Virus record (IMG/VR): IMGVR_UViG_3300043411_000449
Span: 1-37,158 of that record
Strand: one strand, 5' to 3'
Length of the DNA: 37,158 nt
Source: a virus
Shown here: positions 22,602 through 30,768 of the stretch, in pieces
How positions within the stretch are numbered: the first letter of the stretch is position 1
Layout: each line of letters starts with the position of its first letter
The notes under the pieces: generated by a model
The model's database searches: none
What the model was told of the DNA's origin: nothing
What the model saw: only the letters and a program-made list of their open reading frames with translations
Made by a program: the position numbers and the translations under genes

Positions 22602-23635
22602 CCGACAACGTCGAAATCGTGACCGTCGAGGCCAACGGCGTGCCCTACGCCGGCTGGAAGTCGATGCGGGTCCACTACGCCATCCGCGAGGCGGCGCGGA
22701 CCTTCACGCTGACGACGACGGAGAAGTCGATCATCTTCGCGACCGAGTGGGCGTTCCCGCCGGGCACGCCGATCAAGATCTACACGAACGAGGATCTGCT
22801 GATCGACGGCTACGTGAACTCGTATGCGCCGGACATCAACGCGACCGACCACGGCATCACGATTGAGGGGCGGAGCGCCGCGCAGGACATCTGCGACTGC
22901 GCCGCCGTCTCCGACACCGGGTTCTGGGAAAACAAGAGCATCGACGAGATCGCCAAGGACCTCGACAAGTTCGGGGTCGGCGTGACGGCCGATGTGACGC
23001 TGCCGAAAATCCCGATGTTCAATCTGTACCAGGGCGAGACGGCCTTCGAGGCCATCGAGCGCGGGATGCGCCCGCACGGCGTCACGGCGATGGGCGAGGC
23101 GCGCGGGATCAAGATCACCAACGCCACGAAGGCCAAGCGTCACAGCACGCCTATTGTCGAGGGCGTGAATATGCTGACCGGCAAGGCGACGATCACCGAC
23201 CACAACCGGCACTCGGAGGTGAAGGTGAAGGGCCAGCGGCGCCACGGCACCGAGGACGAGGACCTGCAAATCGAGGAGACCTACCCGGACCCGGGCGTCA
23301 AGCGTTACCGGCCGAAGATCCTCGTGGCCGAGGGCGACACCGACAAGGGGCGGGCGCGCGAGCGCGCGAAGCACGAGGCGAGCCGGTCGAAGGGGTTCTC
23401 GATCAAGGCCGATCTCACCACCCAGGGCTTCCGCGACGACGCGGGCAAGCTCTGGATGCCGAACCACCTCGTGTTCGTGCAGTCCCCGACGCTAAAGATT
23501 TCCGGCGACATGCTGATCGAGACGGTGGAGCTCGCCCAGGACGAGGGCGGCTCGATTGCCTCGCTCAATACGGTCAACGCGGCGGCCTACCAGGGCGACG
23601 GCGGCTCAAACGAAAGCTCGGGGGAGTGGCAGTGA
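22598..23635 (+). CDS. Baseplate hub protein (Mu gpP/gp43-like)
   Basis: 345 residues. VEANGVPYAGWKSMRVHYAIREAARTFTLTTTE, then DLLIDGYVNSYAPDINATDHGITIEGRSAAQDICDCAA, then the central KATITDHNRHSEVKVKGQRR and the late LWMPNHLVFVQSPTLKISGDMLIETVELAQDEGGSIASL match the Mu gpP / late control D family, the tail hub below the tube. It overlaps the spike gene by 10 bases. Confidence 0.9.
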   Translation: MTDNVEIVTVEANGVPYAGWKSMRVHYAIREAARTFTLTTTEKSIIFATEWAFPPGTPIKIYTNEDLLIDGYVNSYAPDINATDHGITIEGRSAAQDICDCAAVSDTGFWENKSIDEIAKDLDKFGVGVTADVTLPKIPMFNLYQGETAFEAIERGMRPHGVTAMGEARGIKITNATKAKRHSTPIVEGVNMLTGKATITDHNRHSEVKVKGQRRHGTEDEDLQIEETYPDPGVKRYRPKILVAEGDTDKGRARERAKHEASRSKGFSIKADLTTQGFRDDAGKLWMPNHLVFVQSPTLKISGDMLIETVELAQDEGGSIASLNTVNAAAYQGDGGSNESSGEWQ

Positions 23636-24012
23636 TGTTCTACGGCGATGCGCATATCGGCCGCTCGGTAATGCGGCGGGTCAAGGTCGTCGAGGTGGAC
23701 GACGCGGACGGCATTCAGAAGGTCACGGTGCAGGGGCTCAAGGGCGAGTACTTCAAAATGCCCTACCGGGGGCAGCCGCACGGCATGTCGTCGGTCCCGG
23801 AGGTGGGGATGGTCGGCTACGTGTTCATGGCGAGCGGGCGGCCCGACCAGGCGTTCCTGATGGGGCTCGAGGATCCGGAGCTCCGCCCCAAGGACAAGGT
23901 CGGCGGCGAGACCCGCATCTACGGCAAGCACGAGAACCTCGCTGAGTTCGACGATAATGGAAACATCCTCCTCCACTCCCCGAACGGGATAATTCATCTG
24001 AACCCGCCATGA
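23626..24012 (+). CDS. Baseplate spike/assembly protein V (Mu gp45-like), short
   Basis: 128 residues. VMRRVKVVEVDDADGIQKVTVQGLKGEYFKMPYRGQPHGMSSVPEVGMVGYVFMASGRPDQAFLMGLEDP is the OB-fold domain of Mu gp45-type spikes; the end (ENLAEFDDNGNILLHSPNGIIHLNPP) is one repeat of the beta-prism needle. Mu gp45 is near 200 residues, so this spike is shorter, and the separate PAAR protein at 24887-25144 likely supplies the tip. Its stop overlaps an HNH endonuclease ATG (ATGA), suggesting that the mobile gene may have landed at or near the original 3' end. Confidence 0.85.
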   Translation: MAVMFYGDAHIGRSVMRRVKVVEVDDADGIQKVTVQGLKGEYFKMPYRGQPHGMSSVPEVGMVGYVFMASGRPDQAFLMGLEDPELRPKDKVGGETRIYGKHENLAEFDDNGNILLHSPNGIIHLNPP

Positions 24013-24500
24013 GAACACCCACCGGACCGACCCTCAAGAGCATGTTCCTCTACAATCCGATCACGGGCCGCCTAACGTGGAAGTCATGCCGGGCGACAAA
24101 CGTAATACCCGGCGACGAGGCCGGGTGCGAATTCAACAGCGGCACGAAGCGTTACCGGGTCGTCAACATCGGCAAGCGGCTGCATCTGGCTCACCGGCTC
24201 ATTTGGTCGCTGGTGAACGGCAGCATCGAAGACGCCGACATCATCGACCATATCGACGGCGACGGGCTCAACAACCGGATTGCCAACCTTCGGCTCGTGT
24301 CGAAACGAACGAATGCTCTTAACGGCGGCGCGCGGCGGGACAACACGTCGGGCGTCCGAGGCGTGACGTTCGACCGGTCGCGAATGAAATGGGCGGCGTT
24401 CGGCACTGACATGGGGCGCCGGGTCCATCTCGGCCGCTTCGTAACCATCGAGGAGGCGCGGGATGCAAGAGCAAACTGGGATCGTCAGCAAGTCCCCTGA
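24009..24500 (+). CDS. HNH homing endonuclease with AP2-like domain
   Basis: 163 residues. H62-R63, IIDHIDGDGLNNRIANLR (D80-H81, N89, N93) is the HNH core typical of free-standing phage homing endonucleases; 111-152 (DNTSGVRGVTFDRSRMKWAAFGTDMGRRVHLGRFVTIEEARDA) is an AP2-like DNA-binding segment. Its codon use is less GC-biased than the baseplate genes (AAA, AAT, CTT and TTG-like codons appear), which fits recent arrival. It separates the spike from the PAAR tip and overlaps the next gene by 38 bases. Such genes spread by cutting homologous phage DNA that lacks them. Confidence 0.9.
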   Translation: MRTPTGPTLKSMFLYNPITGRLTWKSCRATNVIPGDEAGCEFNSGTKRYRVVNIGKRLHLAHRLIWSLVNGSIEDADIIDHIDGDGLNNRIANLRLVSKRTNALNGGARRDNTSGVRGVTFDRSRMKWAAFGTDMGRRVHLGRFVTIEEARDARANWDRQQVP

Positions 24501-24912
24501 TAAAGCCGACGCTATGGCGGCTGTCGTGGCCCAGGACGGCATTTCGTCCGTCGAGGCGGCGCTGGTAGCGCAGATGGTCGGGCCGCCCGCCATGGTCGTG
24601 CGCGGGCCGTTCTCGCCTGCCGAGCGGGTCATGATGCATTCCATCGCGAGCCGGGCGGTGGCGACCTACGCCCACATGATCCACGACCTCTACGCGAGCG
24701 ACCCGAACGGCGGCCCGCTCGATCCTAAGGGCTGCATCGCGACGATGATGGTCAAGCTCCGTCGCAAGCTGCGGGAGCGCGGCGTTCACATCACGACGTG
24801 GCGCGGCGAGGGATACTGCGTCACGGACGAAATGCGGGGGGCGCTCAAACGGCTCCTCGAGGTGACGCGGGCGGGGGGATTTGAGCATGCCATTGATCTG
24901 CCGCCTCGGTGA
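24463..24912 (+). CDS. Winged-helix protein, PhoB/OmpR effector type, 149 aa
   Basis: Residues about 50-120 read like the DNA-binding half of an OmpR/PhoB response regulator without a receiver domain: SPAERVMMHSI (start helix), HMIHDLYASDPNGGP, the recognition helix CIATMMVKLRRKLRERG (91-107) and the wing ITTWRGEGYCV (110-120). The first 45 residues are unrelated and helical. It begins inside the HNH gene and ends inside the PAAR gene. A regulator inside a baseplate operon is odd: it may have come with the HNH gene, control late transcription or act on host CtrA-like circuits. The motif match is clear; the function is inference. Confidence 0.8.
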   Translation: MQEQTGIVSKSPDKADAMAAVVAQDGISSVEAALVAQMVGPPAMVVRGPFSPAERVMMHSIASRAVATYAHMIHDLYASDPNGGPLDPKGCIATMMVKLRRKLRERGVHITTWRGEGYCVTDEMRGALKRLLEVTRAGGFEHAIDLPPR

Positions 24913-25144
24913 TACCTCCACGCACGGCGGCGCCATCGTCACGTCCGCCGACATATCGCTCTGCGAGGGCGCCAAGATCGCCCGCCACACCGACATTCTC
25001 GACTGCCCCATCCACGGCCCGAACCCCATCGTCACGCACTCATCGAAAATGTGGTGCGAGGGGCTCGAGGTCGCGCGGCACGGCGACAGCACGGCCTGCG
25101 GGGCGGCGCTGATTAGCGGGGCGAACAAGAGCTACGACGAGTGA
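24887..25144 (+). CDS. PAAR-domain spike tip protein, 85 aa
   Basis: It begins MPLICRLGDTSTHGGAIVTSA, with repeated glycine-centred turns, later KIARHTDILDCPIHGPNPIVTHSSKMWCEGLEVARHGDSTACG. The paired H and C residues at the C-terminal turns fit the zinc site of PAAR cone proteins, which sharpen the gp45/VgrG spike. The ATG at 24887 with GGGGGGA upstream is preferred to TTG at 24881. It overlaps the winged-helix gene. Confidence 0.85.
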   Translation: MPLICRLGDTSTHGGAIVTSADISLCEGAKIARHTDILDCPIHGPNPIVTHSSKMWCEGLEVARHGDSTACGAALISGANKSYDE

Positions 25145-25185
25145 CGGAAAGCCAAAGTCGCCAAAGTTTCTTATAGGGGCACTCA

Positions 25186-25770
25186 ATGGTCACGGTCCGC
25201 ATCCGCGAGAACGAGGCGTGCCTGCCGGACCAGTTCCTCCTGTGGGATAGCGTCTGGATCAACATCGTCAACGCGTCGGGCGGCTACTGCGACTGGCTGA
25301 TGGCGGGCGCGGACGACGCGGCCGAGGCGCGCGGCGGGCTCCGCTCGGCGGCCGGCCTACACACCGCGACGCTCATCTGCCTGTTCACCGACCGGCGGCT
25401 GCCGAAGGACCAGCGCAGCCCGCGCGGCGACGGCGACCCGCGCGGCTGGTGGGGCGATAGCGTGCGGCTCGACGACGAGCCCGACGTGCCTCTCGGCTCC
25501 CTGCTGTGGACGCTCGCGCGCGGCACCCTCGACGCCGACACGGCGCGCACGGCGCAGGACTACTGCGAGGACGCGCTGCTGACCCTGATCGACCAGGGCG
25601 CGGTGGCGAGTACCACGGTCACCACGGAGATCAACGCCCAGCTCGGGGTGCTCGCGATCAACGTCGCGCACTACTCGCAGGCGGGCGACCTCATCTACGA
25701 CCAGAGATTTGACCTGCTCTGGCGGCAGGCCGCCGCGAACCCACAAATGAATTACATCGGAGCTGGCTGA
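25186..25770 (+). CDS. Baseplate wedge protein gp46 (Mu type)
   Basis: 194 residues. HTATLICLFTDRRLPKDQR, RGWWGDSV, GSLLWTLARG, ARTAQDYCEDALLTLIDQGAVASTTVTTE follow the Mu gp46 family step by step. A rare AT-richer leader (25145-25185, with TTATAGGGG) precedes it. Its stop overlaps the ATG of the baseplate J gene. It contributes to the baseplate wedge in contractile tails. Confidence 0.92.
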   Translation: MVTVRIRENEACLPDQFLLWDSVWINIVNASGGYCDWLMAGADDAAEARGGLRSAAGLHTATLICLFTDRRLPKDQRSPRGDGDPRGWWGDSVRLDDEPDVPLGSLLWTLARGTLDADTARTAQDYCEDALLTLIDQGAVASTTVTTEINAQLGVLAINVAHYSQAGDLIYDQRFDLLWRQAAANPQMNYIGAG

Positions 25771-26849
25771 TGGCCTGGACCATTCCGACCCTGCGAGAGA
25801 TGGCCGAGCGCGCGGCCTCCTCGTTCAACGCGAATTTGCGCGGCGCCGACGCGAAGCTCTTTCCGAACAACGTCTACGTCAGCGCCAAGGTCATCGCGGG
25901 AGCGGTGTGGGAGGGGCTGTCGTTCGTCGCCTACATCAAGAGGCAGATCTTCGTTCACTCGGCGGACGGCGAGCACCTTGACAAGCACGCGACCGACTAC
26001 GGCATGGCGCGCCTGGCCGCGACCTACGCCTCCGGCTACGTCGAGCTTACGGGCGTTGACGGAACGACGATTGCGGCGGGCGAGCTCCTGCAGCGAACGG
26101 ACGGCGCGCGCTACACGATCACGGGCGGCGGAACCGTCGCCGCCGGGGTCGTCTCGGTGCTCGTGCAGGCCGACACCGCGGGATCGGCGGGCAATAGCGT
26201 CTCGGGCGTGGCGATGTCGCTGGTGACCCCAACGGTCGGCTTCGACGGCACCGGCACGGTAGAGGCGGACGGCATCGGCGGCGGCGCCGACACCGAAAGC
26301 GACGAGGCGCTGCGCACGCGCCTGTTGCAGAGAAAGCAGAACCCCCCGCGCGGCGGCTCGACGGCCGACTACGTGGCCTGGGCGCTCGCGGTCAATGGCG
26401 TCTCCGATGTCTACGTGGACCCGATCACGCTCACCAACGGCCGGACCTCGGTCGGGGTCTGGTTCCTGATGTGGGGCGTCTACCCGAACGGCATCCCGCA
26501 GGGCGCCGACGTCACGAATGTTGAGGCCTACATCGACAGCCAGCGCCCGGCCGGCGCGGTCGTGTCGGTCGCGGCGCCCACAGCGGTCACCGTCGCCGTC
26601 ACGGCAACCAACGTCTCGCCGCTGACCGCGGACGTCATCGACGCCATCAACATCGCGCTGGCGGACCTGTTCCGCCGCGCCGTGCGCGTCTCGACCGTCG
26701 AGGAGCCCTACAAGCTGTGGCGCTCGCAGATCAGCGAGGCCATCGCCACCGCCACCGGTGAGGACCACCACGTGCTGACGGTCCCCGCTACCGATGTCAC
26801 CTACACCACCGGGCAATACCCGGTCCTTGGAACGGTAACGCTCTCATGA
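25770..26849 (+). CDS. Baseplate J-like protein (Mu gp47)
   Basis: 359 residues. IPTLREMAERAASSFNANL at the start, GEHLDKHATDYGMARLAATYASGYVELTG and GGGADTESDEALRTRLLQRKQNPPRGGSTADYVAWALAVNGVSDVYV is the conserved J core. It forms the outer wedge that carries the fibres. Gene order J then gp48 is as in Mu; the genes overlap by ATGA. Confidence 0.95.
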   Translation: MAWTIPTLREMAERAASSFNANLRGADAKLFPNNVYVSAKVIAGAVWEGLSFVAYIKRQIFVHSADGEHLDKHATDYGMARLAATYASGYVELTGVDGTTIAAGELLQRTDGARYTITGGGTVAAGVVSVLVQADTAGSAGNSVSGVAMSLVTPTVGFDGTGTVEADGIGGGADTESDEALRTRLLQRKQNPPRGGSTADYVAWALAVNGVSDVYVDPITLTNGRTSVGVWFLMWGVYPNGIPQGADVTNVEAYIDSQRPAGAVVSVAAPTAVTVAVTATNVSPLTADVIDAINIALADLFRRAVRVSTVEEPYKLWRSQISEAIATATGEDHHVLTVPATDVTYTTGQYPVLGTVTLS

Positions 26850-27523
26850 CCGACTGCGTGATCGAGCGCCGCCCCTTCTTCTGCCCAACGAAGTGGATGC
26901 TCTGGCGGCAAATCCTGGCCCTGCTGCCGCCCGGCCGCGCCTGGCAGACGCACGAGGAGTTCGGCGCCTACCCGGACGACGTGGAGCCCGACCTCGACCA
27001 GCTCACCGTCATGCAGCAGTACTGGGCGGGCTTTGCCGAGGTGCTCGCCTACCTGCACGAGCGGGCGTGCACGCTTCTCGACGAAATGTTCTGCTCGACC
27101 GTCTCGGATACGCTGGCCGAGTGGATGATCGACCTCGGGATGCCGGGCGAGTGCGAGAGCTACGACAACATCTGCGAGAAGCTCATCGACGCCGGCGGCG
27201 CCCGCTGCGAGGACCTTGTTGAGGCGGCGGCCCGTCGAGGGTGGGTGATTACTTGCCGCGATTGCAACGGCGTCCAGACGGCGACGGCGGACTGCTCCTA
27301 CGCCGACTGCGCCTCGGAGTGCATATGCCCGAACGGCTCCATATGGATCACCATCGACACGGCCGCGAGCACGGCCTACGTCGCGCCGGAGCGGCCCCGC
27401 TTGCGGGCGCGATGCGGGCGGGCGCGCTGCAACCGGATGTGCGACCCGGACACGTCGGCGCTCGAGTGCATCATTGATCGCATCCGGCACGCCCACCTGA
27501 AAATCACCTACGAGGTCGCCTGA
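26846..27523 (+). CDS. Baseplate gp48-like (DUF2313) protein, cysteine-rich
   Basis: 225 residues. LLPPGRAWQ, then LAYLHERACTLLDEMFCSTVSDTLAEWMIDLGMPGECESY matches the DUF2313/YmfQ family of Mu gp48. It contains 17 cysteines, many in the C-terminal half (CRDC, CSYADCASECIC, CGRARCNRMC), far more than its neighbours. These may bind metal or form disulfides; gp48-like proteins are usually not so cysteine-rich. It overlaps J and the first fibre gene. Confidence 0.88.
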   Translation: MTDCVIERRPFFCPTKWMLWRQILALLPPGRAWQTHEEFGAYPDDVEPDLDQLTVMQQYWAGFAEVLAYLHERACTLLDEMFCSTVSDTLAEWMIDLGMPGECESYDNICEKLIDAGGARCEDLVEAAARRGWVITCRDCNGVQTATADCSYADCASECICPNGSIWITIDTAASTAYVAPERPRLRARCGRARCNRMCDPDTSALECIIDRIRHAHLKITYEVA

Positions 27524-28509
27524 TGACGACGAACATTCTTGGCCCCGGCCACTACGCCGACACGGGCGAGACGACATCGCGCCCGGCGCACGCCGCGCCG
27601 CTAGACGCTGTCAATCACACGTGGTTCCAGGAGTGTAACCTTCCCGGCACGCCTGGCACGTCTGTGGACGCGCTGTGGGCGAACGGCCTGATGGCGCAGC
27701 TCCGGAACGTCATCGTCAAGTCGGGCGCTGATCAGTTCGCCAGCGGCGCCGACACCGACGACATGACGGGCGAGAGCATCGCCCGCTACGCCTCCGGGGC
27801 GATCTACTGCACGGACGGCGGCGCGGCGAACGCGGCCGTTCTTTCGCTCACCGGGACTTTCGTCAAGCCCCGCGCCTACTTCGACGGCATGGAGGTGCAG
27901 TTCAACCCGGCGGCGGTCAATACCGGCGCGGCGACGGCGGCGGCGTTCGGCTTGGCGGCCAAGAGCATCGTCAAGGTGAGCGGCGCGGTGTTGACCGGCG
28001 GCGAGCTGCGTCCGCCGACCGTGCTGCGCTACAACCTCGCGACCGACAAGTGGATCCTCATGCCCTGGTCGGGGCTGCAATTCTCACTCGAGAGTGCGCG
28101 CTATCGGCTGACGCCGGCGCAGACCTATGTCGGCGGTGCGGGCGCCTTCCAGACGCTCTCCAACTGGTCGGGTACCGATCCTTCCTTCGGGGCGATGGCG
28201 GCCGGTGCGTTCACGCTCTCGCGAGCCGGCACCTACATTTTCGAGGCCTCGCTGACATCAGACTGGGCCAACCCCTTCACGGTCAACCTGCAGACGGACA
28301 CGACGGAGGTCACGGCGCTCGGCTACAGCGTCGGCGGGGCGAGCTCGGGCTGCTCGGCGTCGGTGACCGTCTCCAAGGCGATCAAGGGTCAAGTCTTCAA
28401 GGCGCTAGCGTTCTTCAATGGTGCCGGCAATCCCGTCGCCAAGGTGGGCAACGTGTTCGCGGGCTTCACCGGCTACACGCAGCTCACCGTTTCACGCATT
28501 GGGGACTGA
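27523..28509 (+). CDS. Tail fibre-type protein A, 328 aa
   Basis: It follows gp48 where Mu has its fibre gene S. The N-terminal ~180 residues align with the next protein (GPGHY/GPGYT, a CN-containing segment, ARYAS, FDGMEVQF/FDGMIVEW, NTGAAT, GELRP/GELCR). The C-terminus is a beta-rich jelly-roll-like region (FTLSRAGTYIFEASL, PFTVNLQTDTTEV, GQVFKALAFFNGAG) as in receptor-binding fibre tips. It is translationally coupled to gp48 (TGATG). Confidence 0.75.
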   Translation: MTTNILGPGHYADTGETTSRPAHAAPLDAVNHTWFQECNLPGTPGTSVDALWANGLMAQLRNVIVKSGADQFASGADTDDMTGESIARYASGAIYCTDGGAANAAVLSLTGTFVKPRAYFDGMEVQFNPAAVNTGAATAAAFGLAAKSIVKVSGAVLTGGELRPPTVLRYNLATDKWILMPWSGLQFSLESARYRLTPAQTYVGGAGAFQTLSNWSGTDPSFGAMAAGAFTLSRAGTYIFEASLTSDWANPFTVNLQTDTTEVTALGYSVGGASSGCSASVTVSKAIKGQVFKALAFFNGAGNPVAKVGNVFAGFTGYTQLTVSRIGD

Positions 28510-28512
28510 TCC

Positions 28513-29541
28513 ATGGTCAACTCATTCGGTCCCGGCTACACCGCGACGGCGAACGAAACGACGACGCCGCCGACCCAGCCGGCCGTGCTTCAGGCTACCG
28601 ACAGCTTCTTCGTGCCGTGCAACCCGGCGAACCCGGCGAGCGGCACGCGGATCGAGAGCGACTGGCTCAACCTGCTCGTCGGCAATCTTCGGCGCTTCGT
28701 TCGTGGCTCGCAGTCGGCCGAGGGGAGCGCGTCTTACCTGGCGCTCGCGGACGCGGCGGCTCGATACGCCTCGCGCGGCGTGTTCGGGACGGGCGGTGGC
28801 ACGGCCAACGCGCAGACCGTCACCGTCATCGACACCGGCACGACGGGAACCGTGGTCGCGCCGCAAGCTCTCTTTGACGGCATGATCGTGGAGTGGGTCG
28901 CGTCGGTCGGCAATACCGGGGCGGCCACGCTGGCGGCCTGGGGCCTCACCGCGAAGAACCTGAGGGACCGTGGTGGCAACGCGCTGATCGGCTACGAGAT
29001 CGTCGCCGGCGAGCTCTGCCGGGCGCGCTACGTGCTCGGCTCCGATGAATTCCGCCTGTTCGGGGTGGATGCGAACCGGGCCGCCATCGCCACGACGAGC
29101 GGCACGTCGCAGGAGTACACGAACATCCCGCCGTGGACGCGCGAGTTCGAGCTCGTCATGAACGCCTGCTCTGTAAGCGGTACCTCGCCTATGACGATAC
29201 AGCTCGGAGATGCGGGCGGCTACGAGACGAGCGCCTACACGACCTGGGGCGGCGCTCTGCAGGCGTCGTCGGCCGTGGTGCGCTATACCGTCGGTTTCGG
29301 TCTCGCCTCGGCGCTGGCGGCGACCGCGCTCACCGGGCGCATCAACTTCCGCCTTGTAGACCCGACCGCGAACACATGGTTTGTCATGGGGCAGTTCGGA
29401 TTCGTGTCGAATGACACGATGGGGCAGGTCGCCGGGTTCAAGTCGCTGTCTCAACCCCTTGACCGCATCCGCCTCACGACCGAGGGCGGGGCGAACACGC
29501 TCGACGCCGGGTCAATGCAGCTCATCCTCAAGCGCACCTAA
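28513..29541 (+). CDS. Tail fibre-type protein B, 342 aa, paralogue of A
   Basis: Residues 1-180 repeat the layout of protein A, while residues 190-342 differ (YTNIPPWTREFELVMNACSVSGTSPMTIQLGD, then INFRLVDPTANTWFVMGQFGFVSND). That difference is what one expects if an attachment domain was duplicated and the receptor-binding end swapped. It starts 4 bases after protein A's stop. Confidence 0.75.
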   Translation: MVNSFGPGYTATANETTTPPTQPAVLQATDSFFVPCNPANPASGTRIESDWLNLLVGNLRRFVRGSQSAEGSASYLALADAAARYASRGVFGTGGGTANAQTVTVIDTGTTGTVVAPQALFDGMIVEWVASVGNTGAATLAAWGLTAKNLRDRGGNALIGYEIVAGELCRARYVLGSDEFRLFGVDANRAAIATTSGTSQEYTNIPPWTREFELVMNACSVSGTSPMTIQLGDAGGYETSAYTTWGGALQASSAVVRYTVGFGLASALAATALTGRINFRLVDPTANTWFVMGQFGFVSNDTMGQVAGFKSLSQPLDRIRLTTEGGANTLDAGSMQLILKRT

Positions 29542-29551
29542 GGAAGCCCCC

Positions 29552-29917
29552 ATGCCCTTCATTGCCGACTACGCTTTTGACGCGCTGCTCGCGAAAATCA
29601 TCGAGGGGACGCGGCTCGACATCTGCTCGAGCGAGCCCGCCACCTACGCCGCCGCGACCGGCGCCGCGTCGCTCGGCAACGACGTGACCGTTTCTGTCGG
29701 GGCGGCGGGCAACCGAACCCCGAACGGGCGCGAGGTTACCGTGCCCGCCACAAGCGGCAACGTCACCGCCACGAACACCGCCACGCACTGGGCGCTCACC
29801 GACCCGGCGAACTCGCGGCTGCTTGCCACGGGCGCGCTTTCTGCCAGCCAGGCCGTCACGAGCGGCAACACCTTCGCGTGCGCCGCCTTCGCCATTGGCG
29901 TGCCGGACGCTGTCTGA
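29552..29917 (+). CDS. Small virion-associated protein, 121 aa
   Basis: MPFIADYAFDALLAKI, then DICSSEPATYAAATG, then a Thr/Ser/Ala-rich beta region (TATNTATHWALTD, ATGALSASQAVTSGNTF). Such short proteins with ADYAFDxLL near the start are common after fibre genes of tailed phages. The start MPFIADY is preferred over a longer frame overlapping fibre B, since AGGAAG lies just upstream. Structural role inferred from position. Confidence 0.6.
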   Translation: MPFIADYAFDALLAKIIEGTRLDICSSEPATYAAATGAASLGNDVTVSVGAAGNRTPNGREVTVPATSGNVTATNTATHWALTDPANSRLLATGALSASQAVTSGNTFACAAFAIGVPDAV

Positions 29918-29928
29918 TTGGAGCTGCC

Positions 29929-30768
29929 ATGACCATCACGACACGGGACGGCCTGATCAGCGCGCTGGGGAACAACTCGACGCGCCTCATCATGGACAAG
30001 GCGCAAATCTCGAACACAGCCGCCGCGCAGTATCACTCGCTTTGGCGCGCGACGGGGCAGCCCGGACAGGGCGCGATCCCCGGTGCGGCGGCGTCTTGCG
30101 ATAACACGCTGCTCGGGTGCTTCGGGTTCAATCAGCAGACACCGCCCGCCACGAGCTACCTGGCAAATCTCGAAGCGGTGATGACCAACGCCTCGATGAC
30201 GCTGGAAATCCATGACCGGCTCGCGCACATGGGCGGCCTGAGCGGAACGTCGGTCGCGGCGCAGACGGTCAACGTCGATCTCAATGCGCTGCTCGCGTCG
30301 GACAATCTTGCCGCGCGGATCGGTGACAGCAACTACAGCGACGTCCAATGGTGGCTCGAGTGGTACACCGACACCGGCTCGACTGTCGTGAACGCCACGG
30401 CGGCCGTGACCTACGATGACGGATCATCGGGGAGCCTCACGGCGGTCTCGCTGGCGGCCACGCGGCGCGCGTCCTTCATGCAGCCGCTCAACTATCTGAT
30501 CCCCAGCGCGTCGGCGGGCAAATTCATCCGTGACGTGGATACGCTCACGCTGTCGGCGTCCACGCTGACGGCCGGGTCGTTCGGCGTGACGGCGACCCGG
30601 TTCCGGGGCTCCGTGTTCTGCCCGATTGCCAGCGCCCGTTTCAAGGAAAAATGGGACGATCTCGGATTGCCTGAGATCCCCAACGAGAGCTGCCTTTTCC
30701 CGATCGTGATTGCCTCAACAACCAACACGGGCATCCCCCGAGCGACAGGGAAGATCATTCATGGCTGA
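29929..30768 (+). CDS. Putative virion structural protein, 279 aa
   Basis: MTITTRDGLISALGNNSTRLIMDKA, then a Thr/Ser-rich central beta region (NATAAVTYDDGSSGSLTAVSLAATRRASFMQPLNYLIP) and ESCLFPIVIASTTNTGIPRATGKI at the end. I recall similar proteins in tail-fibre clusters of podo- and myoviruses, but I can assign no specific domain. Its stop overlaps the repeat protein by 8 bases. Confidence 0.6.
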   Translation: MTITTRDGLISALGNNSTRLIMDKAQISNTAAAQYHSLWRATGQPGQGAIPGAAASCDNTLLGCFGFNQQTPPATSYLANLEAVMTNASMTLEIHDRLAHMGGLSGTSVAAQTVNVDLNALLASDNLAARIGDSNYSDVQWWLEWYTDTGSTVVNATAAVTYDDGSSGSLTAVSLAATRRASFMQPLNYLIPSASAGKFIRDVDTLTLSASTLTAGSFGVTATRFRGSVFCPIASARFKEKWDDLGLPEIPNESCLFPIVIASTTNTGIPRATGKIIHG

